A stretch of DNA of 64,000 nucleotides, from NCBI GenBank assembly GCA_026419775.2, contig JAOPGA020000784.1:18097-82096 (forward strand), given 5' to 3'. Positions 11,517 to 23,224 of this stretch are shown here, one piece after another. The notes beneath the pieces were generated by a model. The model made no database searches. It was given only the letters and a program-made list of their open reading frames with translations, and was not told the origin of the DNA. How positions within the stretch are numbered: the stretch's first letter is position 1; every line of letters begins with the position of its first letter. The DNA comes from Acrasis kona (taxonomy: Eukaryota; Heterolobosea; Eutetramitea; Acrasida; Acrasidae). A program made the position numbers and the translations under genes.

Positions 11517-12045
11517 TTATTCAGCTGCGGCAGGCTCAGCCTCTGGTGCAGTGACGACATAGACCAACATCTTGCTGTGGAGGACCAATGGCTTGATGGT
11601 TCCCTTCTCCTTCAAGTGTCTCAAACCGACCTTAGCGACGGATGCGGTTACACCAAGTTGTTCAGATACACGTGACAAAGTGATTAGCTTCATCTTTGGT
11701 ACATCCTTTGTCAAGTTGGCGTATGTCTTCTTGTCGAATAAGACCTTGTTGTTCAACTTTTCCTTTATCCTTCCCTTGGACCACTTTTTCTTCTTTTGCT
11801 TGGATCCACCAGAGCTTTTGTCCTTGTTGGCGTCCTTTGCGGACTTCTTTTGGGCTTGAATTTCCTTGCTCTTACCCTAAACATTTGTTAGTACACTGTT
11901 AAATAACGCATAAATGAGTTGTGTGAAACGAAGCAATAGGTTCTAAAGTGTAATATTATATGGCTGTAGTTTGTTGTATTTGTTCACCAAAGACCTTTGT
12001 TTCATTTCACGCTCTCATCCATGCTTTCTCTTATCGACGTACCAT
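11517..12045 (-). CDS. RPS25: 40S ribosomal protein eS25
   Basis: The first coding exon is only the ATG (12045..12043); a 166-base intron (12042..11877, GTACGT to TTAG) joins it to the second exon 11876..11517. The product is about 120 residues, close to the usual ~125. The start is Lys-rich (GKSKEIQAQKK, then KQKKKKWSKGR), followed by the winged-helix core typical of eS25 (LITLSRVSEQLGVTASVAKVGLRHL and then GTIKPLVLHSK). It is a component of the small ribosomal subunit. The intron is the longest I can place in the window, as is common in ribosomal protein genes. The stop codon lies inside GAATAAA. Confidence 0.93.
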
Positions 12046-12460
12046 ATTGGTTGTGGCTTTTTTTTCTTTTCACACTTTTTATTTTCGCAAGGTTGACTCT
12101 AATTGGTTGTTGGTGTTGATTGTAATGGATTTTGGTTTTGGGAGCAATTTAGGCATGGAAACATGGTGAGGAAGGAGGGCACATCAAATATAATGTTTGT
12201 CCCATACAAATACGTTTCAACCATCGCGTAACTAGTAAACAAGGCTGTTACTCACAAGCTATCAATACACTCCCTAATTATCCACAAAAGCTGTTCAAAG
12301 TACTACACGAGTTGGCAGATAGACACTGTAACCAGACACTCTTATGCTAAACTTTTTAACAACTTTTTAAATTTACCTACATTACGGAGACACTGCAAGA
12401 CACATGGCGCAAACACAAGAGTCCGTTGAACAATCCTTTTTGTAATTTCGAATTTATTTC
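12046..12460. other. Intergenic, RPS25 promoter side
   Basis: About 415 bases between the RPS25 start and the Mdm12 stop. I see AT-rich sequence without any coding frame, repeat or RNA-like structure. It should hold the RPS25 promoter. Confidence 0.5.
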
Positions 12461-13868
12461 TTAAAATACATTATATTTTTGAACATTGGGATAAACGATT
12501 TGCTCTTTTGCAAAGTATTGAATCAGATCAGTCACCAACCCTTCAATTTTTCCTCTATCATTATACACAACATTCTCGCCAGGGAATTTATTATCATAGA
12601 CCAAAGGAGCGCCAATTAACACATTCATGCTTAAATCTTTAATAGGTCCCTTACTGTCTGAAAACAATTCCCCAGGAGAGTTGGATGGCTCAAAATATGC
12701 AACAGCTTCGTGCTTACTGTTTGGTCTGTAAATAACAGTAAAGTCACCATCAATTGACAAATGAGATATCGTAACATTAATAGGGAGTGTTAAGAAACGA
12801 GGAACAGGAACATTAACAAGTACTTCCGTGGACAATTGTAAGGATGCATTTCCGTCGTACATAACCTTCATTGTGATTTTGACACCATCACCAAGGATGT
12901 AACCCAATAAATCAGTCATTTTTTTCGCTTGCTCTTCTTTTTCTTCTTGTGCATGTTTTGCTTTAATTTCTTCAATTTCGGCCTCAGTCAAAGTCTTTCC
13001 TTCTTTTGACTTTGTCTTGATTTCTTTCTTTTCCTTCTTCTTGCGTTTCTTGTCTTGTTTTTCGTCTTGTTCTTTTCTCTTCTTTTTTTCGTTTTTGACG
13101 GGTGGTTGTAACAATGATTCAGGAATGTCTGCGGCTACTTGCATTGTGTTCGAGATCATCACCCCTTTTGGTTTTGCTGCATCTGTCCTTCCACCAATCC
13201 TCTCTTCTCTTGGTTTGAACAACCTTCCAACTGTCGTCATCATCACTGTCATCGCTATCGTCGGCATTCTCTTCCTTCCTGACTAGCTTCTTCTTAAAGA
13301 TGGTACCAACCGAACATAGCTTCGTCGCGGAGATTGGCTTCTCTAAACTTGATAGATCAATGTTTGAGTGACCGACTGGCATGAAGGTCTTTGGAGTTGT
13401 GATTGGGCTTTTAACTGATCTAAGGCCGTGCCTCTCATCTATTTGGCGCTTTATAATAGAGGCCATAAAATCGTCGGAGTGGCCGCTCAAGACTGAATGC
13501 CGATCAGAGTCATCCAGCAGGGGTGTGTGGACTGATTTCGGGTGTTTTGTGCCTTTATTTACAAACTTAGGTATTATGTGAACTGGCACCGTTTTATCAT
13601 CCATGGCTGACATTTGTATTCTCTGAAGCTCTTTGTCTTTCATACGACGTGCTTCGAAAGCGTGCTCCTCAGGGGCTTCACATACATTTATGAGCTTGAA
13701 AATGGGTGGTGTGCTCCCAAAAGTCAGCGACTGGACAACAAGGTGTGATAGGTTGTCTGAGAACGTTTTATCGTTTTTAAAGCGATCGCGAATTGTTTCA
13801 TTCAAACTTTCTAAAATATGTTGAGGAAAGTCTTTGTTTGCAAAGCCCTCCCAGTCCACTCTGAACAT
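12461..13868 (-). CDS. MDM12: Mdm12-like SMP-domain protein of the ERMES complex
   Basis: The start MFRVDWEGFANKDFPQ is chosen because it aligns with the beginning of fungal Mdm12, where a W follows the first few residues. The N-terminal half of the SMP lipid-transfer domain runs through NETIRDRFKND and SLTFGSTPPIFKLINV; a long charged insert (Ser/Asp/Lys-rich) follows; the C-terminal half contains DLLGYILGDGVKITMKVMYDG, PRFLTLPINVTISHL and the end VTDLIQYFAKEQIVYPNV. About 460-470 residues. Mdm12 bridges ER and mitochondria and moves phospholipids. The two halves are in different frames: either a 34-base intron (13129..13162) or one extra base around 13200-13230 in the insert explains it. 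AATAAA follows the stop by three bases. Confidence 0.8.
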
Positions 13869-14335
13869 TCTTGGTTGTAATGTGCAATTCAAACAAAAGG
13901 TTGGACAATCAACAAAGTACGTGCAATACTCACACTGTTGGAACAACAAATGATTTCGGCAAAGGAAGATTTATTAAAACAGCGAGGGGCAATAAATAAT
14001 ATCACATAATGGATTTGTTCATGTAATATCATCAGCGTACTTATCACCTGAACATTGTTGGGTCAATTTAAATAGCGCAGCTACCATTATTTTGTTCATA
14101 ATTTATTTTAATTATCAAATTGTCACAAGATGAACAGAGCGTTTGGCCAGACATCACAGAGTCTTTTAATCTTGTAAATTAAAGGGTAGATGAATGGTAT
14201 TATTGGTATTCTGTCCCCCCATGATCAAACATTCTATGAACTGACTTACAATGATATTATTTTTGGTTTACACAGCTGGGCGCGTGTTTTTAGATTTGGC
14301 GTTACAATCATATAAGCATAACGGTTGTTTGTTGG
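13869..14335. other. Divergent intergenic region
   Basis: About 467 bases between the divergent Mdm12 and FxPxI-protein genes. AT-rich, with no frame, repeat or RNA structure that I can support; presumably a shared promoter. Confidence 0.5.
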
Positions 14336-16741
14336 ATGTCCGACACTCTAATCGACTCAGGAAGGAGAGATAATCTTTCGAGATCGCTGTCTACAAACCT
14401 TGATGCTAAGCTCCAGCAACACCGTGCGAGGCTAGCAGAGCATAAAGAATGGCTAAGCATGAAGAGTTATTCTCAATCCACCCCGAGCATGTCCGCAAGA
14501 ACTATCGAAACAGTGCATAGTATGCTACTCTCATTCAATTTATTAACATTTAATTAGTTGCTTTATCTCCTAAAAAGACTGCGCCTCCAACTGTGGTTGT
14601 CAACAACGAAACACCAAATCATAGGTCCACTTCGACTGGAAGCACGAAGATCAGATGGATTATCGATTGAGGATTCACTAATCGCAAGGGGTATGGAAGC
14701 AGAAGAACACAAGGAAAAACTTAGAGAGGCCAAATACATTGAAGAAATGCAAATGGTGAAGAAGGTAAAACCGAAACCAGGAATGGACATTGTACAAAGA
14801 CTTGACACGTTGGAGAAGGAGCGAAACGAACGACTTGAAAAGCTTAAAAAACTCGTCGAACCAAAACACAACTTCAAGCCAACGATATCCAAAGCGAGCG
14901 AAAACATGGTAAAAGGAAGATTAAATAATGAAATATCGGACGATTCTTGGATGCAAGAGAGAAATGAGAGAAATGCATCATTGAGAGAACGTCACATGAA
15001 TGGAGAAGAGCTCACCTTTGCTCCCAAACTTAACAGCAGAACGATTAAAATTGTACAAAAAATGAAAGAAAGAAGACCGGATGGAATGACAATTGAAGAT
15101 TATTTAGAAAAGAGGGAGTTGGAGAGAAAAAGACAACTTTTAGAAATTGAGGGCGAAGAAATGCCATCGTATACTCCTCGAATTACACCCCATGCTGCTA
15201 ATTTAACCAGAGCCGGTAGCATTACAGAGCGTCTCTACCAGGAGAGTTTTTTACTAAATGAACGCAGAAAAAGTTCATCACAACAAAAAATAATAGAAGA
15301 ACAATCGCAATTCGAATTCCAACCGAAAATCAAACATTATCCAGTCAGAATGGATGATGATATTGATCCTTCCGAGCCAATACATGACCGAATTATTAAA
15401 AAGGGCGAAAAAAGTCGTGAAAAGCAAAATGTTAAACTGGAAGAACTCATGCAGAGGGAAAGAGAGTTGATGAACCCTAAAATCAATCCGGTGTCCGCTG
15501 TGATAGCCTCTAGGTTGAAGCATAATTCAAAAGAAAGATTAATTACCAGGCCACTATCGGCGAAGAAACCATCCAGATCTTTATCGGCGAAAAGAGATAG
15601 GCCAACTAACGATTACAATTCCGTGTCATCTGTTCCCAGAAGGTCAAAAACACCAAAGGCGAGAAGCGAGAGGATTATTGAAAATTCTGATGAAGAGGAC
15701 GCAGATCCTTATCAAAATGGAATGACTTTTAAGCCCCACATTAATAAAAAGTCAGTCATCATAGAAGACAACAAGAGGAGTCACATTAAGGATTTTGGTG
15801 CCAGAGTACAACAATGGCGCTTGGATGAGAAGAAGAAAAACGAAAAGTTGAATCAAGAGAGATTAATCAAGGAACAAGAGGCCGTTAAGGAGTGTACTTT
15901 TGAACCACAAATCTTTTCTAAAAATGATAACCTGCGCCGTCCAGTGACCAAGACGTTTGATGATAGGCTCAGCATGTGGGAACGGAAGAAGGCAGCAAAG
16001 ATTTATAGGGACAAGGCAGAAAAGGACATGAATGAAATTAGAGAGTGTACTTTTAAACCAATCATTTCCTCTAAAATCTCTCGCATACCCTCACGGGGAG
16101 AGACTTTGGATGTATTGTCCGATCCTCTTGGATTTGATGAATTTGTACAGCGTCAACAAGAAGCAAGGATCAAGAAGGAAGAGGCATCAAAAAGAACAAT
16201 TTCAGTGACCGGGTCAAAATGGAAAAACAGGTTGACCGTTCCGAAAACTTTCAACCTGGGTCAAAAGAACAGAACGCACATAAAGAGTTTAGATCCAATA
16301 ATATCACCAAACACAAAGAAGAGATTAGAAAATGAAGGTTTGGAGTCAGATCGTGCTGACGCTGTGGCGGACGCGTTAGAAAAGCAAGACATTTATAGTT
16401 TGAAGAATTCTTCATTTTCTGACGATCTGTTCGACGACGAATTGGATAATGGAAGGTTTGATAACTTTGGGGACATTGATAATGATGTGGATGGGTTGGA
16501 CCCAGACGCCATACCTCCTCAAGGACTATTCAGCTCTCGTTCGACAGTATACATTATGGAAGGCATGAAGTTCACGCCGTCAGCATCCACACCACATCGT
16601 AGCAAGAGTGACATTGAAAACAAAATACCCATTAGTACCATTAAAAAGAAAAATGAAACACAGGAGTCGGAGTGGTCGAAGAGAAGTAAACAAAAAATAC
16701 AAGAGGAGTCAATGTACATTACAACACCATTAAAAAAGTAA
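14336..16741 (+). CDS. FxPxI-repeat coiled-coil protein, likely cytoskeletal/axonemal
   Basis: Exon 1 is 14336..14519; a 38-base intron (14520..14557) follows. After it the frame reads SPKKTAPPTVVVNNETP and must shift near 14640-14655 into the long frame that starts RSDGLSIEDSL; one extra base, or a 25-base GT-AG intron, would do this. Total about 788 residues. The protein repeats a motif of the form (T/N)FxPxI or CTFxPxI at least seven times (HNFKPTI, LTFAPKL, FEFQPKI, MTFKPHI, CTFEPQI, CTFKPII), each in a Lys/Glu-rich helix, and has two DG(L/M)(S/T)IED motifs. Such repeats occur in proteins of flagellates and ciliates, but I know no assigned function. The neighbour is a CCDC17-like gene. 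Conserved structure, unknown role. Confidence 0.75.
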
Positions 16742-16903
16742 TTTTATTTAACAGATTTTCATTTTCTATAAGTGACCTAATAATCGCACGATTATTTTGA
16801 AATAACCCTGCGATGACAGGGTATTGTAACCTGAAGCAAAATACGTATAAAATGACATACGGGACGTTACGAACACAAAAGCACTTGTTACCACCTTCAG
16901 AGA

Positions 16904-19900
16904 ATGTTCGTGGACTACCCCAATACAAATTTCCCCTATTATGATGTCTATAGTCCACTGGGTTTACAAAATCAATTTTTGATGAACGGTGATGAGAACT
17001 CTTTGGTAGAATCGATATTGCGCCAGCTACAGGGAGAGAATGATGACTCATCGAGGTATGTTCGTAGGAGCAATAACTTATGATAAAATTAGATTGATGA
17101 GCGAGAGGGAAAGGATTTTGCAAGAGCTTCACAGTTTGGGAGGTGGTGTAATAGTGGAAAATGTAAATATTATAATTGTCTTTTCAAACTAAACATCAAG
17201 ACACCTGATGAGGATTTGGAGCGTTTAATAATGGACTTGAAATTGAACTCCAAAAACTCAGATACGTTTATAGAGGCACAGAGATTAGCTGCTATGGAGA
17301 CCGAAATGATGTACAAGCAATTTCAGGAATTCGAGCAAGCTGAGAGTACAAAAGTACCACTCATAAAATCTCACGTTGAGGACCCGTTCGAAGTAAAGAC
17401 TGTAATTTACAAGGAGTCTGAGCCAGTTTATACAATGAAGCAACTAGATACACCAAAACCAAAACCTGTTGTAGAAGTTAAGAAGATAGAAGTACCTAAA
17501 AAACCTGTTGAAGCAGCGCCAGTTAGTAATCGAGCACGACCAGTACAACCTGTGCAAGAGGAGCCGGTTGTAGAGAAGCCGATGAACTACTTCAAAGAGG
17601 CACCTAAATCAGTTCGTAAGCAAGAGCCACCAGCTCAACCTGTTCTCAGACCGCCACTACATCCAATGCATGTTCCTAATCCATTCATGACCAATCCCAT
17701 GCAGAATCCGTACATGTACCCTCATAATCAGTTTGGAATGCATAATCCTTATCAAATGAATCCAGGAATGTATGGAATGCAAAACATGATGATGGGAGGA
17801 AATCCAATGTCTCAAGGAGGTGGAATGATGAATGGTTTAATGTATAAGATGATTCAGAAGCAGGTAAGCTTTTACGAAGAACTATTTGTTAAAATAATTT
17901 AGATGAATGCAACTGAATTATTGCTTAATCAGCACGAAGTCGAATCAAAGCAGCTACAAAACCAACTGGTTGAGTTGATAATGGCACAAAAAGTCCAACA
18001 GCCAGCTCCTTTGCCCGCTTCGACTGAAATAGTTGATGAAAGTCAAATGACACAGGGTAACCTACATATGACTTTTACATTATTAACTCTCACAGAGGCT
18101 CTAATGAATAGATTAAAATTCAAGCATCAAATGGAGTTGATGGAACTAGAATTCCAAAAAGAGAAACTAAACAAAGTTAGGGAATTTGATGAATACAGAG
18201 ACAACATTGAGCAGTAATTAATCATTTTTCGCATTTAAATTTACATAAAAAGACAAAAGATACTTGCAGCAAAATCAGAACAAGAGAGAATATACAAAGA
18301 AAAGGTGAAGTGTTTTAAATGTATAAAATCTAAACCAAAAAATAGCTTGAACGAGAGAGGCGCGAAATTGAAGAGAGAAGGCACAGAGCAAAGACAATTG
18401 GATACAAGGCCATTATCGAAGGTACTGCAGAAGCCCATGAAAGTCAAACATCAGGATTCCAACTATACCTGTACTACATCATGTTTTATTAACTTCCTCA
18501 CCATTAGTGACTATGTGACAGGATTACATTCAAAAGTGGCCCACATACACTCTGTTTACAATGTTTATGATGGAACACAAAGCAAAACACCACAACGCAA
18601 AACTCCAGTTACGAGTTGTGAAGTTGATGCCATCTCTCATAAGGTAATTTTTAAAACATTGAAATTCAGTCATAAATGTAATAGCGCTCATTAATAATGT
18701 TCAGAAGACCTTATCCTAAGGTTTCCATTTTGAAGAATCTTAAAATCATTGTTGACATGCAGTCTATAACACAGTTACCAACTTCTGTTGTAGAAGCGGA
18801 TGTAAGTATCATTTTATTCTTTTGCTAACGAATGTAGCAACTGAAAGGTTCCAGCATATGTTGGACTGTAATTGAGATTTTCAATAGCGAAGGTGCACTT
18901 AATACTGGTTTTTGGAGAGTCCCCATGTACGATGTGGATCCAAGCATCGATCCTTCTATGACTCCTTTCACAATTGATAATAATTTTGGGAGAAGTGGGA
19001 CTGCTCAATTGTATTATCGAATAGTTGCTCCGCCCCAATTCGACGAGTCCGAAAATCTACCTTTAAATCCAGAAATCACGAGTGTACTATATAAAATACC
19101 GCCTGGTTATATTAGAACGATAGCAATAGAATCAGCTACCGAAGTTGCTGTGGATTCGACAGTGAACTTGTTCCCGACATTAGCCAACACGAGGCCGGGT
19201 CAAATCAACAGAGTAATACTTTTTTGTAATTTTTGTAACTCTCACCTCTTTTGCAGAATGACAAATCACCCATTGTACTTCCAGAGGAGAAGAAGGTAGA
19301 ACCACCTCAACCTGATGATATTGTCAGTAACCATGACCATGATCTTGACTATAAACCTAACGAAGGGTTCGACATTTTTTCATCATTGCAATTTTTAATT
19401 TGTTTAGAATGGGAATTCTTATCAACTCATTTGGACCTTATAACCAAGATAAAACACTACATGTTCGCACATTCCTTTACAATGGAAGCGTTCCAGCCAT
19501 CAACACAAAACGAAACGTTCCATTTTTATGGGAAACGGGCAGAATTAATGCTAATGTCATAAACGAGGATGAAACTGTCTTTACGTATGAATGGAGATCG
19601 AGAACAGTATTCAAAAATTATCCGTACCACAAGCAAGGAAACTTTTTATTCCAAGTGGTGTCAAGTAAGAAGGAGGATGAAAAAACAGTTAGAAAAATAT
19701 TATTCTGGGCATCTCATCCTATATTCGAGGACAACAAACTTCATAATGGAAACATCAAACTCAAATTATTGTATTTTGCATTCAACACCATTTCTTCTCA
19801 TTGTACAATAGTGATAATTCCAAACTCCCATTCAAACACGAATTACTAAATGGTGAAAAGAAGGAAGATTTAACATCGAAGGTCTTTTTGGATGTACACA

Positions 19901-22484
19901 CCTATAGCCGAATAAATGAACCCAAAGTAGAAAAGACATCTGCCCCTGCCGCATCTGACTTTAATAAGGGTGTTGTCAAGAGAAAGACCCAATATGTAGT
20001 GAGTGGAGAACAACCTCTCGACAACAGCTCTGGATTCAGAAAGGGATTAGACGGATTTTACGTTTACTTTGACGGCGCTAGATTCCTACCTTATAATTGT
20101 ACGGTATCAAGAGCCAGTTTGATTCTCTTCGATGGCCTGTTCAGAAGCATCGAACAAAGAGTTGTGGAATTTCAATTACTCGAGGGCGAATCCTTAACAC
20201 CTCCCTTCGTATTATCGGAGGAGTACATTTGGAAGAGTATGCAAATCGTTCATTCCCGCTAATCACTTTTAGATTACAACAAACGAAATAAAAACGCACC
20301 CGACGAGAGAGGATTCAACTATGATCCCACCATGACGTTACTCATCAAATTGGAAACCATTGATGTATACAGTAGAAAATACGTTGTGGTTGGATTCGGA
20401 TGTATCGCATTATTCGTGACTCAACCCTACTCCAACCAACAAGTAACCGATTCGGAACAAGAACGATTTTATTTGAACGAAGGGGCATTTCAAATTCCCA
20501 TCTGCATGGCACCATTACCCATCATTACAAATTTCTCAGAAGAGGCATTTAATAATTTAGCAACAATGACTTACTCCACCATGTTGGTGCGCATCACGAG
20601 AATGACAAAGAGAGAAAAAGATGATCGAAAGAGTAGTCTAGTATCTAGATTAGAAAGAGATCCAGAAACTCATGTAGATGTTGGACTATACACCAACGCA
20701 CCAGATTATTCCTCTGGCATGTACGATACATCCAGAATAGATCATTTGGAGTGGCTAAAGGATCCTTCTCACTTTAAAACTAGAGTGGATCGATCCAAAG
20801 AACAAAGTGTATCGGCAAGAACAGTAATATTTACATTCTGTCTTTTATATTCACTTTGTAAAGGCTCTTAGAAACTTGTTATATAAAGAATATGAATCCA
20901 TAACAATTTATAAATTAAAAAACTTGCCCAAGGGCGAAAAAGATAGATTGGCAGTGTTGAATGAAATTGGTGCTAGGTAAGGATTTGATTTTTTTTGCTC
21001 TAAAATGTGTTTTTTTTTAGTGATAAAGACATTGATGAATCAAATCAAGATACTTTATCAAAATCATTATCAAAGGTAATAAAGAGTAGAGTGAAGAAGA
21101 TGGACAATAGTGCTCTTTATGAGGAAATGTCAAAGTTGTTGTTTAAAAAATCACAAAATGCACCTGATGTCTCTCTTGATTATACCTATGTTGCTGATTA
21201 TATACCAACTGTGGGATTCTATGTTGCCATGGATGGACTCATCAATCTTCCACTCAAATTTGTAATATTTTATGAATCAGATTCAAATTTGACATTTTTT
21301 AGGCCAAGAAGGATGCAGAGCCAACATTGTTTAAAACAATGTATAGAGTGTTTCCACAAATGGACACCAAATCAAGCAACAAGAATTTAGTTCCCACCTT
21401 CTCAATGACACATGACATGTCAAGTAGTATTAGGAGTCCATACTGGAATGACCCACCTAAATTATTCAAAAACATAGCCTTCTCTAAAACGCGTCCATTG
21501 TACATTTTGATTGAAATTAGATCCATGATTAATCCAATGAGCATCATCATGGCCCGTAAAACAAATGAAGATGTTACAAATTTCAAATCTAACAAAAGTG
21601 TTACTACTATTGGATCGTTGGGATGGACCATTGTTGAAGTATTTGTGGATAATGTGATTCAATTAGATAAATTTAAAGATAAAAAACAAAAATCAGAAAA
21701 GGTTTGTTTTTTAATTATTAATTATTTAATTAATTTTTAATTTAGAAAAAGAAGGAAGACTCTAAAAAGGAGGATGTTGGTAAAGTGGTGATGGAACCGT
21801 TTATAAAATCAGCAAAAATGATTTTACCAGTTTTTCAAGGACAGTTGACCGAAAAGTTGTTATCGGCCATCATCGATAGTAATAGTGGAATGGGTAAAAA
21901 ATCAACATCTTATGTTAGATTGAATCAAATTCTCAAGGAGGTAATTTTTAATTTTTTAATTCATTTTCATTTCAAAATAGGCATGTGACCCGAAAACTGA
22001 TGTATCTGTCTTGTCGTCCAAATATGGACTTCAAAAACCATTACAACATCATGACGGAGTTGGGTTGGTGTGCAGAGTATTTGATGCGCAAAGAAAGCAT
22101 GAATTCTCTATTGATGTAAAAAAGATAAATACGTACAAGAGCATGTATATGGATGTAATAACAGGTGTGGAAACTGAAAATCCAATGTATTACATTGAGC
22201 ACAATAAGGCCAATACTGAGACGACTCCATTGAATAGTTTTATGCTTTCGAAGGCGGCTTGGCAATACTTGTTTTCTGTGAGAAAGAAGGGAACCGAATC
22301 CGATGAAACTAAAGTCCAAAAGTATGAAGAGGAAGAGAAGGCCATTGTGAATTTGATGAATATTTCTGTGAATGATTTCTTGCTTCAAACGTCTACCGGC
22401 GAGCTTCTATGTAATTTGAACGATGAGACTGGATCGGCCAGCAAGAATTTTACTCTGTCCAACGAAATGTTTCATCATGTCTAA
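16904..22484 (+). CDS. CCDC17-like coiled-coil and C2-type protein, 19 exons
   Basis: I join 19 exons with 18 GT-AG introns of 25-44 bases (for example 17056..17092, 17163..17200, the 25-base one at about 18481..18505, and the last near 21941), giving roughly 1,600 residues. The N-terminal third has helical segments, a Pro-rich linker and a Met/Pro/Asn-rich stretch (17640-17830), then a coiled coil (KHQMELMELEFQKEKLNKV). The rest has repeated beta-rich modules that begin GFxxxxDxxxGL (18456, 20044, 21208), with MTLLIKLETIDVYSRKYVVVG as a C2-like core. The module signature matches the C-terminal half of CCDC17. CCDC17 is tied to motile cilia in animals; that role here is inferred. TCTAATAAAA sits at the stop. 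All junctions keep one frame, which supports the model. Confidence 0.75.
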
Positions 22485-22513
22485 TAAAATTATTTTTACA
22501 ATCAACCGAAAAG

Positions 22514-22933
22514 ATGATGCAATCACCAAACAACAGTCTTCCCTCGCACCTTGTTGCAAGAAAGTTGTCACAAGATGAGATTGATGCAAACGAGAGAAAA
22601 GACAGATTACGACACACCCTAAACAATTTCTTATGGAGAGAATTGAAAGATCTACAATACAAAAGAATTGCAAAGGAGGTACAACCAACCTTCGATGAAA
22701 CCCTACCAATAGAAGAGAATTTTATAACAGCACGCAGACTATGCGCAGGGAGATTTCCCAGCTCTTACCTTGATAAAAATACTTCGGGTGGAGAGCAGTA
22801 TAAGGCTTGTTTAGTTGCATCATTATTCCCCAAAAGATTTTTAGACTGTGATAAAAATTCGTTAGAGGAATGTATGAACTTTAATATGGACGAAACAGAG
22901 TTGTTGGCCAAGAGGGGACCTTTCAATGCATAA
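22514..22933 (+). CDS. Orphan 139-residue protein
   Basis: A single-exon frame starting MMQSPNNSL, 30 bases after the previous stop. The first half is helical and charged (ERKDRLRHTLNNFLWRELKDLQYKR); the second half has four cysteines (CAG, ACL, DCD, ECM), suggesting a metal site or disulfides. No signal peptide or TM. I do not recognise the family. The close spacing and even codon pattern make it a likely real gene. Confidence 0.6.
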   Translation: MMQSPNNSLPSHLVARKLSQDEIDANERKDRLRHTLNNFLWRELKDLQYKRIAKEVQPTFDETLPIEENFITARRLCAGRFPSSYLDKNTSGGEQYKACLVASLFPKRFLDCDKNSLEECMNFNMDETELLAKRGPFNA

Positions 22934-23224
22934 ATAGAGAATATGGGTTATAATATTAAAGCTGTAGCATTTATTTTGATTATTGTTTACATAAGTTGTC
23001 TTCCTCCAGATGTCTGAATTCTTACCGTATGCGCAATATTAATTTCGTAGCCACACAACCATTCGCGATTCTGGTCATCACAAATTATTCATAAATATTA
23101 CATTTCACTGTGAAAGTTGACCTCAAAGTCTTTGGGTTAGTGTAAGTGCCATATGTGATGGTCCATCATCCATCATTGTTTGGGCGCTTCTTTTTCATCG
23201 TTATTGTAAACAAACAATTTGAAG

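Noticed and set aside
13129-13162. Treating the Mdm12 break as certainly an intron
   Set aside because: The 34-base GT-AG segment fits, but the frame beyond it (VMISNTMQVAADIPESLL) also reads like protein, so a one-base error upstream is equally possible.
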